This document shows positions 25,909-37,093 of a stretch of DNA of 64,000 nt, one piece after another (position 1 is the stretch's first letter; each line of letters opens with the position of its first letter). Both the position numbers and the translations under genes were made by a program. This stretch comes from an uncultured Clostridia bacterium (lineage in GTDB: Bacteria > Bacillota > Clostridia > Oscillospirales > Ruminococcaceae): positions 1 to 64,000 of the forward strand of contig CANPXN010000007.1 of the NCBI GenBank assembly GCA_947586185.1, read 5' to 3'. The notes below the pieces were generated by a model. That model was not told the DNA's origin. It was given only the letters and a program-made list of their open reading frames with translations, and ran no database searches.

Positions 25909-26553
25909 TTAAACAGGCTTATGCGGAGGATTTGCAATAACTTTGAAAACAGACTGGATAATGGCAGATTTTATATTTCCGTTGTTTTCTTTATTTAGAA
26001 TTTTTTTTAGCTCAGAAGGCTTTGCAGCGACATATTTTGTCGGAAGATTATTCAGTACATCTGCGATAATTGTACATTTACATATATCGCAGTGACAACA
26101 GTTGAACTTATGGAATATAGCATCAATCTCACCATTTATCATTTCTTCTGTTATGTTATAAACCTCGATCTGCTTTGAATTACTTTCCTTTTTTTGAGCA
26201 GACTTTTCGGTTTTTTTAGCTTCACCTTTTTCCTTTTTCTCCTGCTGAGGCTTATCATTGCTTTCAGATTTTAAGGCTTCTTCGTTCTTGACTTCTTCAG
26301 CTTTTTTATCACCGACAGAAACAGTTTCAGGTGTATTAAGAGGTTTAGCTTCTGACTTCGGTTCAGATTTTTCCTCTTTAGTATTTTTTGTTTCACTGAC
26401 TTTATTTTCCTTGGTCTGTTCCGCAGCTGATTTTTCCGTGTTTTCATCTTCCGGAGAATCAACCTCTGCCTCATTTTCTTCATTCAATGAAGGCATAATT
26501 TTTGTGAACATTCTTTCCTTGTCAATATCTCTTTTGGACTTTTTAAGGGCCAT
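25909..26553 (-). CDS. ComFB-domain protein with long charged linker
   Basis: This 214-residue protein has an N-terminal conserved start (MALKKSKRDIDKERMFTKIM), then about 100 residues of Lys/Glu/Ser-rich low-complexity sequence, then a C-terminal domain (about residues 130-190) resembling ComFB, late competence protein B. The ComFB pattern is NITEEMINGEID, then C-C-x-C-D-I-C-K-C cysteines, then ADVLNNLPTKYV. ComFB-like domains have recently been linked to cyclic-di-nucleotide sensing in some bacteria. The start follows GGAGGT. It lies 13 bases after parA. The layout (motif, flexible tether, sensor domain) suggests a protein recruited by ParA. Confidence 0.8.
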   Translation of the reverse strand: MALKKSKRDIDKERMFTKIMPSLNEENEAEVDSPEDENTEKSAAEQTKENKVSETKNTKEEKSEPKSEAKPLNTPETVSVGDKKAEEVKNEEALKSESNDKPQQEKKEKGEAKKTEKSAQKKESNSKQIEVYNITEEMINGEIDAIFHKFNCCHCDICKCTIIADVLNNLPTKYVAAKPSELKKILNKENNGNIKSAIIQSVFKVIANPPHKPV

Positions 26554-26566
26554 TAAAATACCTCCA

Positions 26567-27328
26567 TTACTGAGTAGAATCAATTATTTCCTGAGAAAGC
26601 TTATAGAAGTCTCTTGCGCCTGAGCATCTTGGGGCATAGTCATGAATGTTGCACTGCAAGGACTGAGCTTCTGTAATTGACGGACAATTTCTTATAAAAT
26701 TTTTGAATATTGGTATGCTCAGATTTTCTGATACCATCTGTGCAGTGCCAAAGGCTTCACGGTTTAACCGTGACAGCTTATTATATCGGTTTACTACAAT
26801 GCCTGCGATTTTTATATCAGGATTGCAGGAGAGCTTAACATGCTCTATTGTTTCATAAACCTGAACAAGTCCCTGAAGACTGAAAATATCAGGAAGCATG
26901 GGCAGGATAACAAAATCGCTTGCTGCAAGTGCATTAACAGTGAGAAAACCAAGTCCTGGAGGAGAATCTATAAATATGTAGTCATAAAGCTCTTTAATAG
27001 GCGTTATTGCTTTTTTAAGAAGGTATTCTCTTTTTCTCCTTGTAAATTCCACTTCAGCGCCGCTTAATACTATGTTTGACGGGATTATATCTGTCATAGA
27101 TCGCCTTTGAATGCACGACTGTGCCTTATAGCTGCCCTTGATAGCATCATAAACAGTGGGAAGATGCGTTGAATCGGCGCCAACGCTGAAGGATAAATTA
27201 CCCTGGGGATCCATGTCTACGCAAAGTACCCTATAACCTAATTTTGTAAATGATGCTGCTAAGGCGTTGACGGTTGTAGTTTTACCTACACCGCCTTTTT
27301 GTGTTATTACCGAAAATACTTTGCTCAT
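26567..27328 (-). CDS. ParA-family ATPase without adjacent ParB
   Basis: This 253-residue ParA/Soj-type ATPase has the deviant Walker A KGGVGKTT at residues 11-18, the DMDPQGNLS switch-I region and the Walker B IFIDSPPGLGFLTVNAL. Such proteins form dynamic dimers on the nucleoid and position plasmids, chromosomes or protein complexes. There is no parB or parS in view; the next genes encode a ComFB-domain protein and a small acidic protein. That makes an orphan ParA for positioning a cellular complex more likely than chromosomal segregation. It begins after GAAAGGAA and a clear promoter. Confidence 0.92.
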   Translation of the reverse strand: MSKVFSVITQKGGVGKTTTVNALAASFTKLGYRVLCVDMDPQGNLSFSVGADSTHLPTVYDAIKGSYKAQSCIQRRSMTDIIPSNIVLSGAEVEFTRRKREYLLKKAITPIKELYDYIFIDSPPGLGFLTVNALAASDFVILPMLPDIFSLQGLVQVYETIEHVKLSCNPDIKIAGIVVNRYNKLSRLNREAFGTAQMVSENLSIPIFKNFIRNCPSITEAQSLQCNIHDYAPRCSGARDFYKLSQEIIDSTQ

Positions 27329-27364
27329 ACCGCAGTTCCTTTCAAATTTGCATTAATTATTATC

Positions 27365-27393
27365 ATTATATCAAAAAATTCATTTTTTTTCAA
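27365..27393 (-). promoter_or_regulatory. SigA-type promoter of the parA operon
   Basis: On the minus strand TTGAAA (27393-27388), 17 bases, then a perfect TATAAT (27370-27365), 37 bases ahead of the parA start. Confidence 0.75.
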
Positions 27394-27470
27394 GGCTTGT
27401 AGAAAATATATCTGAAAACATATTTTTGGTTGATTTATAGTAAGAACATATCGGGTTTTATTAGATATTA

Positions 27471-27499
27471 TTGACTAATGTCGAAACTTGTGATATTAT
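27471..27499 (+). promoter_or_regulatory. Promoter of the duplicated-domain surface protein
   Basis: TTGACT (27471-27476), 17 bases, TATTAT (27494-27499), 28 bases ahead of the ATG. Confidence 0.65.
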
Positions 27500-27527
27500 T
27501 GTATAAACATCTTATAGGAGGCTTAAT

Positions 27528-28967
27528 ATGAATATTATACTTGGATTGAAAAAAGCTGCTGCATTGATTATATGTACTGTAATATTTGCAGCTTGCGGTA
27601 CAGAGGGCATGGCCTATGCAAATGTAAATAATTATATTGGAAATAATCAAATTGAAATCGGTACAGATAAGGATGTTAACGGAAATATGACCGCAGTTCC
27701 TGATGACTGTATTTCTGTGCCTGTTTATATTTCAGGTGATCAAATTAAAAGTGTGAAAATTATATTCAGTTTCAGCAATCCTGATTATAAGCTTATAGAC
27801 ATGTATGCCGATAATGGATTAACAGGTATTACTTCCGTTGATACAGATACGTTAACCTATACCTGCGAGTGCGGTAGCTCTGTGAAGCCTGATGAAAATA
27901 CTCCGGCTTTATATTTATATATTTCAGTTCCCGACAGCAATAAAGCTGAATATGGCTGTGGAATTTCAATTTACAGTTTTGAAGTAGTTAACTGTATAGC
28001 TTTGGACGATGAATATAATGAAGTTAAATATTACAATAACGTGGATTTTACTGACTTATGGCTTCAGCCATATGGCGGCTGGGATGGGCAGCAGAACGCT
28101 GTATTTAAAGGCTACAGCATAACTCTTGACGGCAATATAGGCTTAAATTATTATTACTCAGTTCCTTATCCAGCAAGCGATTATAAAATATACGCAGTAT
28201 TTGTAAAGGATTATGAAAGCATAACTGTACCTTATGAACCGGATAACAGCAAATATGGATATTACAGATTCACATGCAGCGTGAAATCAAATGAGTTAAA
28301 TAAGATAATATCCGGACACATAGAAGTTTTAGATAAGGACGGAAAACTCGTTGAAAAAACTCCAGATTGGAGTTATTCAGTTAATGATTATCTTAACAGC
28401 GTAGATTCATCAGATACTAAGCTTAAAGATCTTACAGACAGCATATCGGATTACGGTCGTTACTCACAGCTGTATTTTGGATATGATACCGAGAACATTC
28501 CTGATGCAAAATCAGATTTAAGTTCGATTGTTATTCCGGATGATTATTCTTGTATTACGCAGGAGTTTGACGGAGCCGAGAAAGTTACTTATAAAGGGTT
28601 TTCATTGGTGCTGAATTCTGATACCGATCTGAGATGTTATATAAATGAAACAAAGGATATAGAAAACGTATGCTTTGCTTATACATCAGAAGGAGAAACG
28701 CTTTATACTGATTTAAGGTATTCTGGTAAAAACAAATTGTATTATGGAGAAATATCAGGCATACCCGCTCATAAGCTGGGGCAGGCATATGAGGTTTATT
28801 TCTGTACTAAGGATACACATGAACAAATTAGCAGCAAGGAAATTTACAGCGTTTTGTCATATTGTAAAAAAGCTTCTGAGTGCGATAATGAAAAGCTTAT
28901 AAATCTTGTAAAAGCAATATACATGTATAATCAGAAAGCGCTGATATATATGGAATCTATCAGCTGA
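27528..28967 (+). CDS. Secreted or lipid-anchored protein with two copies of an unrecognised domain
   Basis: This 479-residue protein has an N-terminal signal with a possible lipobox (FAAC, residue ~24). Residues 30-170 look like a beta-sandwich of cohesin-like character (ISVPVYISGDQIKSVKIIFSF, later YGCGISIYSFEVVN); this is only a resemblance. Two related segments follow, starting FKGYSITLDGNIGLNYYY (about residue 188) and YKGFSLVLNSDTDLRCYI (about residue 353). Each begins with a KG(Y/F)S..L motif and ends in a helical stretch rich in Leu/Ala/Tyr. There is no dockerin. Its position just ahead of three dockerin-bearing cellulases suggests a cell-surface role in plant-fibre use, by inference. 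It follows AGGAGG and its own promoter. Confidence 0.8.
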   Translation: MNIILGLKKAAALIICTVIFAACGTEGMAYANVNNYIGNNQIEIGTDKDVNGNMTAVPDDCISVPVYISGDQIKSVKIIFSFSNPDYKLIDMYADNGLTGITSVDTDTLTYTCECGSSVKPDENTPALYLYISVPDSNKAEYGCGISIYSFEVVNCIALDDEYNEVKYYNNVDFTDLWLQPYGGWDGQQNAVFKGYSITLDGNIGLNYYYSVPYPASDYKIYAVFVKDYESITVPYEPDNSKYGYYRFTCSVKSNELNKIISGHIEVLDKDGKLVEKTPDWSYSVNDYLNSVDSSDTKLKDLTDSISDYGRYSQLYFGYDTENIPDAKSDLSSIVIPDDYSCITQEFDGAEKVTYKGFSLVLNSDTDLRCYINETKDIENVCFAYTSEGETLYTDLRYSGKNKLYYGEISGIPAHKLGQAYEVYFCTKDTHEQISSKEIYSVLSYCKKASECDNEKLINLVKAIYMYNQKALIYMESIS

Positions 28968-29053
28968 TTCATTTATATTCTGCGTTATGCACTAAATTGC
29001 ATATAAACATTTGTTAATTTTGTAGAAATATTATACAACTTATCACAAAACAC

Positions 29054-29083
29054 TTGAACATAAATGTTAACTTATGATACAAT
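29054..29083 (+). promoter_or_regulatory. Promoter of the first GH9 gene with ATGTTAAC repeats
   Basis: TTGAAC (29054-29059), 18 bases, TACAAT (29078-29083). Two direct copies of ATGTTAAC at 29064-29071 and 29082-29089, spaced 18 bases start to start, lie in the spacer and across the -10. Each contains the palindrome GTTAAC. They may be an operator. Confidence 0.6.
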
Positions 29084-29130
29084 GTTAACAGAAATTTCAT
29101 TAATGATTGAGTTTTTGGAGGGATGATAAA

Positions 29131-31362
29131 ATGAATAAAAAACGCTTTAATTTGAAAAAGATTTTAGCGGCTTCATTGGGAGTTTTAACAGTTGGCGCTT
29201 TTGCGAGCAGCAATATAACCAGTACGAAGCTTGAGGCTTCTGCAAGCGGTGATACAAACTATGCTGAGGCGTTGGAGCTGTCTCTGTACTTTTATGATGC
29301 TAACCAATGTGGATGCGAGGTAGACGACAATTGTCTGACATGGCGTGGAAACTGTCATACATATGATGCCGAGGCTTCACTTGATTCAGCAGTCAATCTT
29401 GATGCGGCTTCTAAGGAATTTGTAAAGAAAGCAAACGGAGGCTCAAATACAGTTGATGTTTCCGGAGGCTATCATGACGCTGGCGACCATGTTAAATTCA
29501 GCCTTACTATGGGCTTTAATGCTACGTCACTTGGCTGGGCGTATTATGATCATCCGCAGTCTTTCAAGGAAACAGGAACGGAAGCTCATCTTTTCTACAT
29601 CCTGCGCGAAACCTGCGATTATTTCATGAAGACAATTTATCTTAATGATAATGACGATGTTGTTACTTTCTGTTATAATGTAAGTGATGATAGCGATCAT
29701 TCTTACTGGACTCCGCCTGAGGAACAGACATATCCAAGAAAGACATATTGGGCGACTTCATTAAATAATAATTCTACGGTGTGCTATGAAGTTTCTTCAG
29801 CGCTTGCTTCAACAGCTGTTGCTCTCAAGGATTCAGATCCTGAGTATTCAAAGGAATGCTTAAAATATGCCGAGGCTATGTATGAGTTTGGAACAAAATA
29901 CAGCGGCAATGAAACCGCCGGTATGGGAAGTATGTACGGTACTGAAAATGCTGTTGATGAAAAGGCATGGGCAGGTCTTTGGCTCTATATTGCCGACAGC
30001 AACAGATTCTCAATGCCTACTGATAAGCCTACACAGAATGGCTGCTATAATGGCAACGAATATGACTGCTGGGTTTACTGTTGGAATAAGGTTTGGGGCG
30101 GTTATGCTTCATTGATGTATAAGCTGACAAAGGATCAGACTTTTGGCAACGAGGTTAAATTTGAGATGAGCAACCTTGTTAATAACATGAGTCAGGCATA
30201 TTATCCTATATCCGGCTGGGGAACATCACGTTATAACTGTGCATGGCAGAAATATGCTATTACATATTCAGAAGTATCCGGCGATAAAACTTATCTTGAT
30301 TATGCAAAGAAGCAGATGGATTATATTCTTGGAAACAACCCGACAGGCTACAGCTTCCTTATTGGCTACAGCGATAAATATCCTGTAAGAATCCATCATC
30401 GTGCGGCTAATCCGGGTACAGGTGATCCGGCTGCTAATACCGAATCCAAATATACACTTTACGGCGCTTTGATAGGCGGTCCTACTGACGCAAGCGGTGC
30501 CTATGTTGATCATGCTAATCAGTATCAATACACAGAACCGGCTCTTGATTATAACGCATGCTTTACACTTGCTATAGCTGGCCTTTACGCTAATTATGGC
30601 GGTGACACATCTGCGGCAAAGGAAGTTATTAAGAACGCTGCAGAAATCAATGAGAATTTTGACTTTGGCGGAGGCAAAGTTGATCCGCCGCTCCCTACAG
30701 ATCCTTTTGATGATAATTCAGCAAGCTTTGAAGTTTACGATGAGAAAACAGGCGAGCTTGTAAGCGGTGCAGAGCTTTACCTTAAAGAGACATTTACTGG
30801 TTATCTTGGTGAAAGCACTACCGAAACAGTTGGTACATGGAATACAAGCGAAGAAAATCCTAAGACATTTGATAAGCTGCTGACATCGGTTGATGACGCC
30901 TCGGTAACTTATACTTTCGGATTCAATTCACTTCCTGACGGCTATTCAATATCTGATGAAGTTGCTTCAAATAAAGATTTCTGGAGTTTCGCATTCTATA
31001 TGGATACGGATACAAATCAGATTCCACTCAGAATACCGCTTGTAAAAGAACAGTCTACAGAGCCATCAACAGAAACAACACCGTCTGAATCAACAAGTTC
31101 ATCTGAAACATTGCCTTCGGATGATGATATAGACTGGAGTAAAGTTAAATATGGCGATACAAATCTTAGCGGAAATGTTGATCTTCAGGATCTTGTAGCG
31201 CTTGCTAAATATTTTGCAGATGCTACTGCATATGCTTTGTCAGCAACTGCTCTTGAATGCGCTGATGTAGACCATAATGGTGTAGTAGGTAACAGTGATT
31301 CAGTTCTTATGCTGAAAGTAATAGGCGGTCAGTTAACTGAAGAAGCTTTGCAGAAAAAATAA
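29131..31362 (+). CDS. Dockerin-bearing family 9 endoglucanase (GH9-Ig-like-dockerin)
   Basis: This 743-residue secreted enzyme has a signal peptide (about residues 1-38), a GH9 catalytic domain (about 42-515), a beta-sandwich (about 535-640), a Ser/Thr/Glu linker and a C-terminal type I dockerin (about 670-735). The GH9 centre is evident: SGGYHDAGDH with the catalytic aspartate pair, RIHHRAAN, and TEPALDYNACFT with the proton-donor glutamate. The dockerin has two repeats, [20 protein letters not shown] and DVDHNGVVGNSDSVLMLKVI. It should bind a cohesin on a scaffoldin and cut cellulose or beta-glucans outside the cell. ATG 29131 follows GGAGGG. A terminator follows. Confidence 0.95.
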   Translation: MNKKRFNLKKILAASLGVLTVGAFASSNITSTKLEASASGDTNYAEALELSLYFYDANQCGCEVDDNCLTWRGNCHTYDAEASLDSAVNLDAASKEFVKKANGGSNTVDVSGGYHDAGDHVKFSLTMGFNATSLGWAYYDHPQSFKETGTEAHLFYILRETCDYFMKTIYLNDNDDVVTFCYNVSDDSDHSYWTPPEEQTYPRKTYWATSLNNNSTVCYEVSSALASTAVALKDSDPEYSKECLKYAEAMYEFGTKYSGNETAGMGSMYGTENAVDEKAWAGLWLYIADSNRFSMPTDKPTQNGCYNGNEYDCWVYCWNKVWGGYASLMYKLTKDQTFGNEVKFEMSNLVNNMSQAYYPISGWGTSRYNCAWQKYAITYSEVSGDKTYLDYAKKQMDYILGNNPTGYSFLIGYSDKYPVRIHHRAANPGTGDPAANTESKYTLYGALIGGPTDASGAYVDHANQYQYTEPALDYNACFTLAIAGLYANYGGDTSAAKEVIKNAAEINENFDFGGGKVDPPLPTDPFDDNSASFEVYDEKTGELVSGAELYLKETFTGYLGESTTETVGTWNTSEENPKTFDKLLTSVDDASVTYTFGFNSLPDGYSISDEVASNKDFWSFAFYMDTDTNQIPLRIPLVKEQSTEPSTETTPSESTSSSETLPSDDDIDWSKVKYGDTNLSGNVDLQDLVALAKYFADATAYALSATALECADVDHNGVVGNSDSVLMLKVIGGQLTEEALQKK

Positions 31363-31376
31363 AATTAACTGAATTA

Positions 31377-31410
31377 AAACGCCATTGTGAGATTCACCAT
31401 GGCGTTTTGC
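31377..31410 (+). terminator. Rho-independent terminator after the first GH9 gene
   Basis: AAAACGCCAT pairs with ATGGCGTTTT around a 13-base loop, followed by a modest T-rich tail. Confidence 0.75.
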
Positions 31411-31420
31411 TCTTTGGTAG

Positions 31421-31449
31421 TTGACAAATAAGAAAATATACTGTAAAGT
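31421..31449 (+). promoter_or_regulatory. Promoter of the second GH9 gene
   Basis: A perfect TTGACA (31421-31426), 17 bases, TAAAGT (31444-31449), 36 bases upstream of the GTG start. Confidence 0.65.
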
Positions 31450-31484
31450 ATAAGTTGGAAATATTTTTAAAAGGAGGAATTATA

Positions 31485-33713
31485 GTGAAAAAATTTGCGG
31501 CTTTTGCTGTTTCAGCTGTTATGGCTGTAACAGGATTGTGCGGATCGGCATCTCCAATTATAAATAATGACGACGCTGTTTATGCTGAATCTAATTATAA
31601 TTATGGAGAAGCTTTACAGAAGTCCATGTTTTTCTATGAGGTTCAGCAGGCAGGTGTACTTCCTGACTGGAACGAAGTTACATGGAGGGATGATTCGGTT
31701 GAAAATGACGTTGTTGCAGGAGGATGGTTTGATGCAGGAGATCATCTCAAGTTTGCACTAACTAACGCATATTCAGCAACCCTTCTTGGCTGGGGTCTTA
31801 TCGAATACCGTGATGCTGTAAAGAAAGCCGGTCTTGAAGAACTCTACCTAAACAATCTGAAATGGGGTCTTGACTATGTTGTAGGCTGTGACCTTGGCGA
31901 TGAAATTGTTTACATGATCGGTGAAGGCGCTTTTGACCATGTATGGTGGGGAAGCGCAGAGGTTTACATGAGAAAGTATGTCCTTAAAGGCGGCGAGGAC
32001 CCTCGCCCATACTACACTTGTAAAGACAGCAGTATAGAGGCACAAATGGCATGCGCTCTTGCAACAGGTTACATTTTATTCAAGGATTCCGATCCGGCGC
32101 TTGCTGAAAAATATCTTGACCACGCAAAAGATTTATTTGAGCGTGCAGACGCTGAAAAGATCATAGGTGAGGATACTGCGGAACATTCATATTATAAGCC
32201 GACAACATTCTATGACGATCTTCTTTTCGCAGCAAACTGGCTCTATAAGGCAACCGGAGAACAGTCCTATCTTGACAAGGCGGAGTCCTATATTCCGAAT
32301 CTTGGCAAGGAAGAACAGTCAATTGAAATGAAGTTTTCATGGGGTCACTGCTGGGATGATACAATGCAGGGCGCTTTGCTCCTATATGCACAGAACACCG
32401 GTGAAGCGCAGTGGTCAGAGCAGGTAAAGAAGCATCTTGAATATTGGACAACCGGCTATGGCGGAAAACGTGTTCAGTATACACCTGACGGTCTTGCTTG
32501 GCTTTTCCAGTGGGGTTCATTAAGACATGCAACCACTACTGCATTTTTGGCTGAGGTTGCCTCAGATACAATTTTCAAGGATGATGCCGATTTAAGTAAA
32601 AAATACAAGGATTGGGCAAAGTCCCAGATGGATTACTGCTTCGGGGATAATGACCTTGGTATGAGCTACGTTCTTGGTATGGGCGACAAGAATCCTAAGT
32701 CTTTCCACCACAGAACGGCAAGTGGTATTCACGATGACCACTGGAACGAACTTGGTACTGACACTGAGAGCAAGCAGTGGCAGACAGAATATGCTCATGT
32801 TCTTTACGGAGCTTTAGAGGGCGGACCTAATCAGGACGGTTCGTTTACAGATCAGATCGCTTCTTATCAGAACACAGAGGTTGCGATCGACTATAATGCA
32901 GGCTTTACAGCAGCCCTTTGCGGAATGATCGAAGATTACGGCGGAGAGCCTCTTGCGGACTTCCCACCAACTGAAACCCCGAAATGGGCTGAGTTCCTTG
33001 TAAAAGCGTCAATCAATCAGGCATCCGGCAGCTATACAGAAATCAAAGCTTATGCAATGAATCACTCAGCATGGCCGGCAAGAGTAATCAAGGACTTATC
33101 TTACAATTACTATTTTGATATTACAGAGCTTGTTGACGCAGGATATTCAATAGCTGATGTAAAGGTTCAGAAAGGTACTGATCAACATTCCGGAGACGAA
33201 GGCGCAGCAACGGTATCCGATCCAATTCATTATAAGGGCAATATCTACTATGTAAAAATAAGTCTTGGCGACGGCAGAGTAGTAATGCCGACCGGTCAGT
33301 CAGAGCATCGTTCAGAGCTTCAGTTCAGAATCGGTATACCGGATACGATTCAGAATGTATGGGATCCTTCAAACGACTATTCATTTAAGGATCTTGTTCA
33401 GGGCGGAGAAGATGCAATGATAGAAACACCATATATTACAATGTATGATGGTGACAAGCTTATATGGGGTACTGAGCCTGACGGCAAAACACCTGATGAT
33501 TATACCGAGCCTTCCGGCGATAAAAATATTATGGGAGACGTTAATAATGACGGCAGAGTTACAACAGCTGATTACGTTTTACTTTGCAAATATATTGTCA
33601 AAGAACCATCAGCTGAAATAACCAAACAGGGTAGTATCAACGCTGATATGGATGAAAACGGATTGCTGAATATATTTGACGCCATTCTTTTGAAGAGACT
33701 CCTTATTAAATAG
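31485..33713 (+). CDS. Dockerin-bearing family 9 cellulase with CBM3 (GH9-CBM3c-dockerin)
   Basis: This 742-residue secreted enzyme has a signal peptide (about 1-35), a GH9 domain (about 40-490), a CBM3c module (about 505-650) and a C-terminal dockerin (about 675-740). Active-site blocks are GGWFDAGDHLKF, SFHHRTASG and NTEVAIDYNAGFT. The GH9-CBM3c tandem is the theme B architecture of processive endoglucanases, in which CBM3c feeds single cellulose chains into the cleft. The dockerin (MGDVNNDGRVTTADYVLLCKYI and DMDENGLLNIFDAILLKRLL) differs from those of the neighbouring GH9 enzymes, implying another cohesin partner. The start is GTG at 31485 with GGAGG 7 bases upstream. Confidence 0.95.
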   Translation: MKKFAAFAVSAVMAVTGLCGSASPIINNDDAVYAESNYNYGEALQKSMFFYEVQQAGVLPDWNEVTWRDDSVENDVVAGGWFDAGDHLKFALTNAYSATLLGWGLIEYRDAVKKAGLEELYLNNLKWGLDYVVGCDLGDEIVYMIGEGAFDHVWWGSAEVYMRKYVLKGGEDPRPYYTCKDSSIEAQMACALATGYILFKDSDPALAEKYLDHAKDLFERADAEKIIGEDTAEHSYYKPTTFYDDLLFAANWLYKATGEQSYLDKAESYIPNLGKEEQSIEMKFSWGHCWDDTMQGALLLYAQNTGEAQWSEQVKKHLEYWTTGYGGKRVQYTPDGLAWLFQWGSLRHATTTAFLAEVASDTIFKDDADLSKKYKDWAKSQMDYCFGDNDLGMSYVLGMGDKNPKSFHHRTASGIHDDHWNELGTDTESKQWQTEYAHVLYGALEGGPNQDGSFTDQIASYQNTEVAIDYNAGFTAALCGMIEDYGGEPLADFPPTETPKWAEFLVKASINQASGSYTEIKAYAMNHSAWPARVIKDLSYNYYFDITELVDAGYSIADVKVQKGTDQHSGDEGAATVSDPIHYKGNIYYVKISLGDGRVVMPTGQSEHRSELQFRIGIPDTIQNVWDPSNDYSFKDLVQGGEDAMIETPYITMYDGDKLIWGTEPDGKTPDDYTEPSGDKNIMGDVNNDGRVTTADYVLLCKYIVKEPSAEITKQGSINADMDENGLLNIFDAILLKRLLIK

Positions 33714-33752
33714 TTAAAAGTCCGCTTGTATAAATACAGGCGGACTTTTCTT
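33714..33752 (+). terminator. Rho-independent terminator after the second GH9 gene
   Basis: AAAAGTCCGC pairs with GCGGACTTTT around a 14-base loop, then T-rich sequence. Confidence 0.85.
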
Positions 33753-33824
33753 TTAATTATTTGTTGAACATATACAAGGGTTAATTATAATAATTATACA
33801 AAACGACAAAATTTACAAAAAGGC

Positions 33825-33853
33825 TTTACAATATTGTGTAAATATATTATAAT
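33825..33853 (+). promoter_or_regulatory. SigA-type promoter of the third GH9 gene
   Basis: TTTACA (33825-33830), 17 bases, and a perfect TATAAT (33848-33853). Transcription would start near 33860, leaving a leader of about 210 bases. With the leader this accounts for the 355-base gap between the second and third GH9 genes. Confidence 0.75.
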
Positions 33854-33867
33854 ATAACCGAAAAATA

Positions 33868-33985
33868 GTTGTGCAAAATGTGATAAAGCATTTTGTGCAT
33901 GCGTTTTCAATTGAGAAATATATCTGCTGAACAATTTACTCTGATTGTTTTTCGCAAAAAAAGCAGTGAGTTTCTCAGGAGGTTA
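33868..33985 (+). promoter_or_regulatory. Structured 5' leader of the third GH9 gene
   Basis: One hairpin pairs GTGCAAAATG (33871-33880) with CATTTTGTGC (33889-33898). A second interrupted stem pairs GAGAAA (33913-33918), CTGCT (33924-33928) and ACAAT (33931-33935) with ATTGT (33944-33948), AGCAG (33962-33966) and TTTCTC (33971-33976). An AGGAGG lies directly after the stem at 33977-33982. Confidence 0.55.
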
Positions 33986-33991
33986 AGCTGA

Positions 33992-34057
33992 TTGTACAAA
34001 ATCGGTTTAGTTAATATGGCGATATTTCGCCTTATATGTATTTTTTATATTATTTAG
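33992..34057 (+). CDS. Possible 21-codon leader peptide upstream of the third GH9 gene
   Basis: An AGGAGG at 33977-33982 is followed after nine bases by TTG, opening a 21-codon frame (MYKIGLVNMAIFRLICIFYI plus one Ile). Its TAG stop overlaps the AGGAGGG ribosome binding site of the GH9 gene. A GGCGA-TATT-TCGCC hairpin lies within the frame. The arrangement would couple translation of the peptide to initiation of the enzyme. TTG is used as a start by several genes in this window, but a peptide this short may also be chance; only the placement of its signals supports it. Confidence 0.35.
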   Translation: MYKIGLVNMAIFRLICIFYII

Positions 34058-34068
34058 GAGGGTATACA

Positions 34069-37035
<2,967 letters not shown>

Positions 37036-37063
37036 TTTAAAATTAAATATGGTTATATAAATA

Positions 37064-37093
37064 AAAATCCGGTCTTTATGGCCGGATTTTTTA
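37064..37093 (+). terminator. Rho-independent terminator after the third GH9 gene
   Basis: AAAATCCGG pairs with CCGGATTTT around nine bases and is followed by T residues. It also faces the end of the convergent crp-like gene. Confidence 0.8.

Noticed and set aside
26567..27328. Chromosome-partition parAB locus and replication origin
   Set aside because: No parB, parS-like palindrome, dnaA or dnaN gene is nearby, so origin proximity is unsupported.
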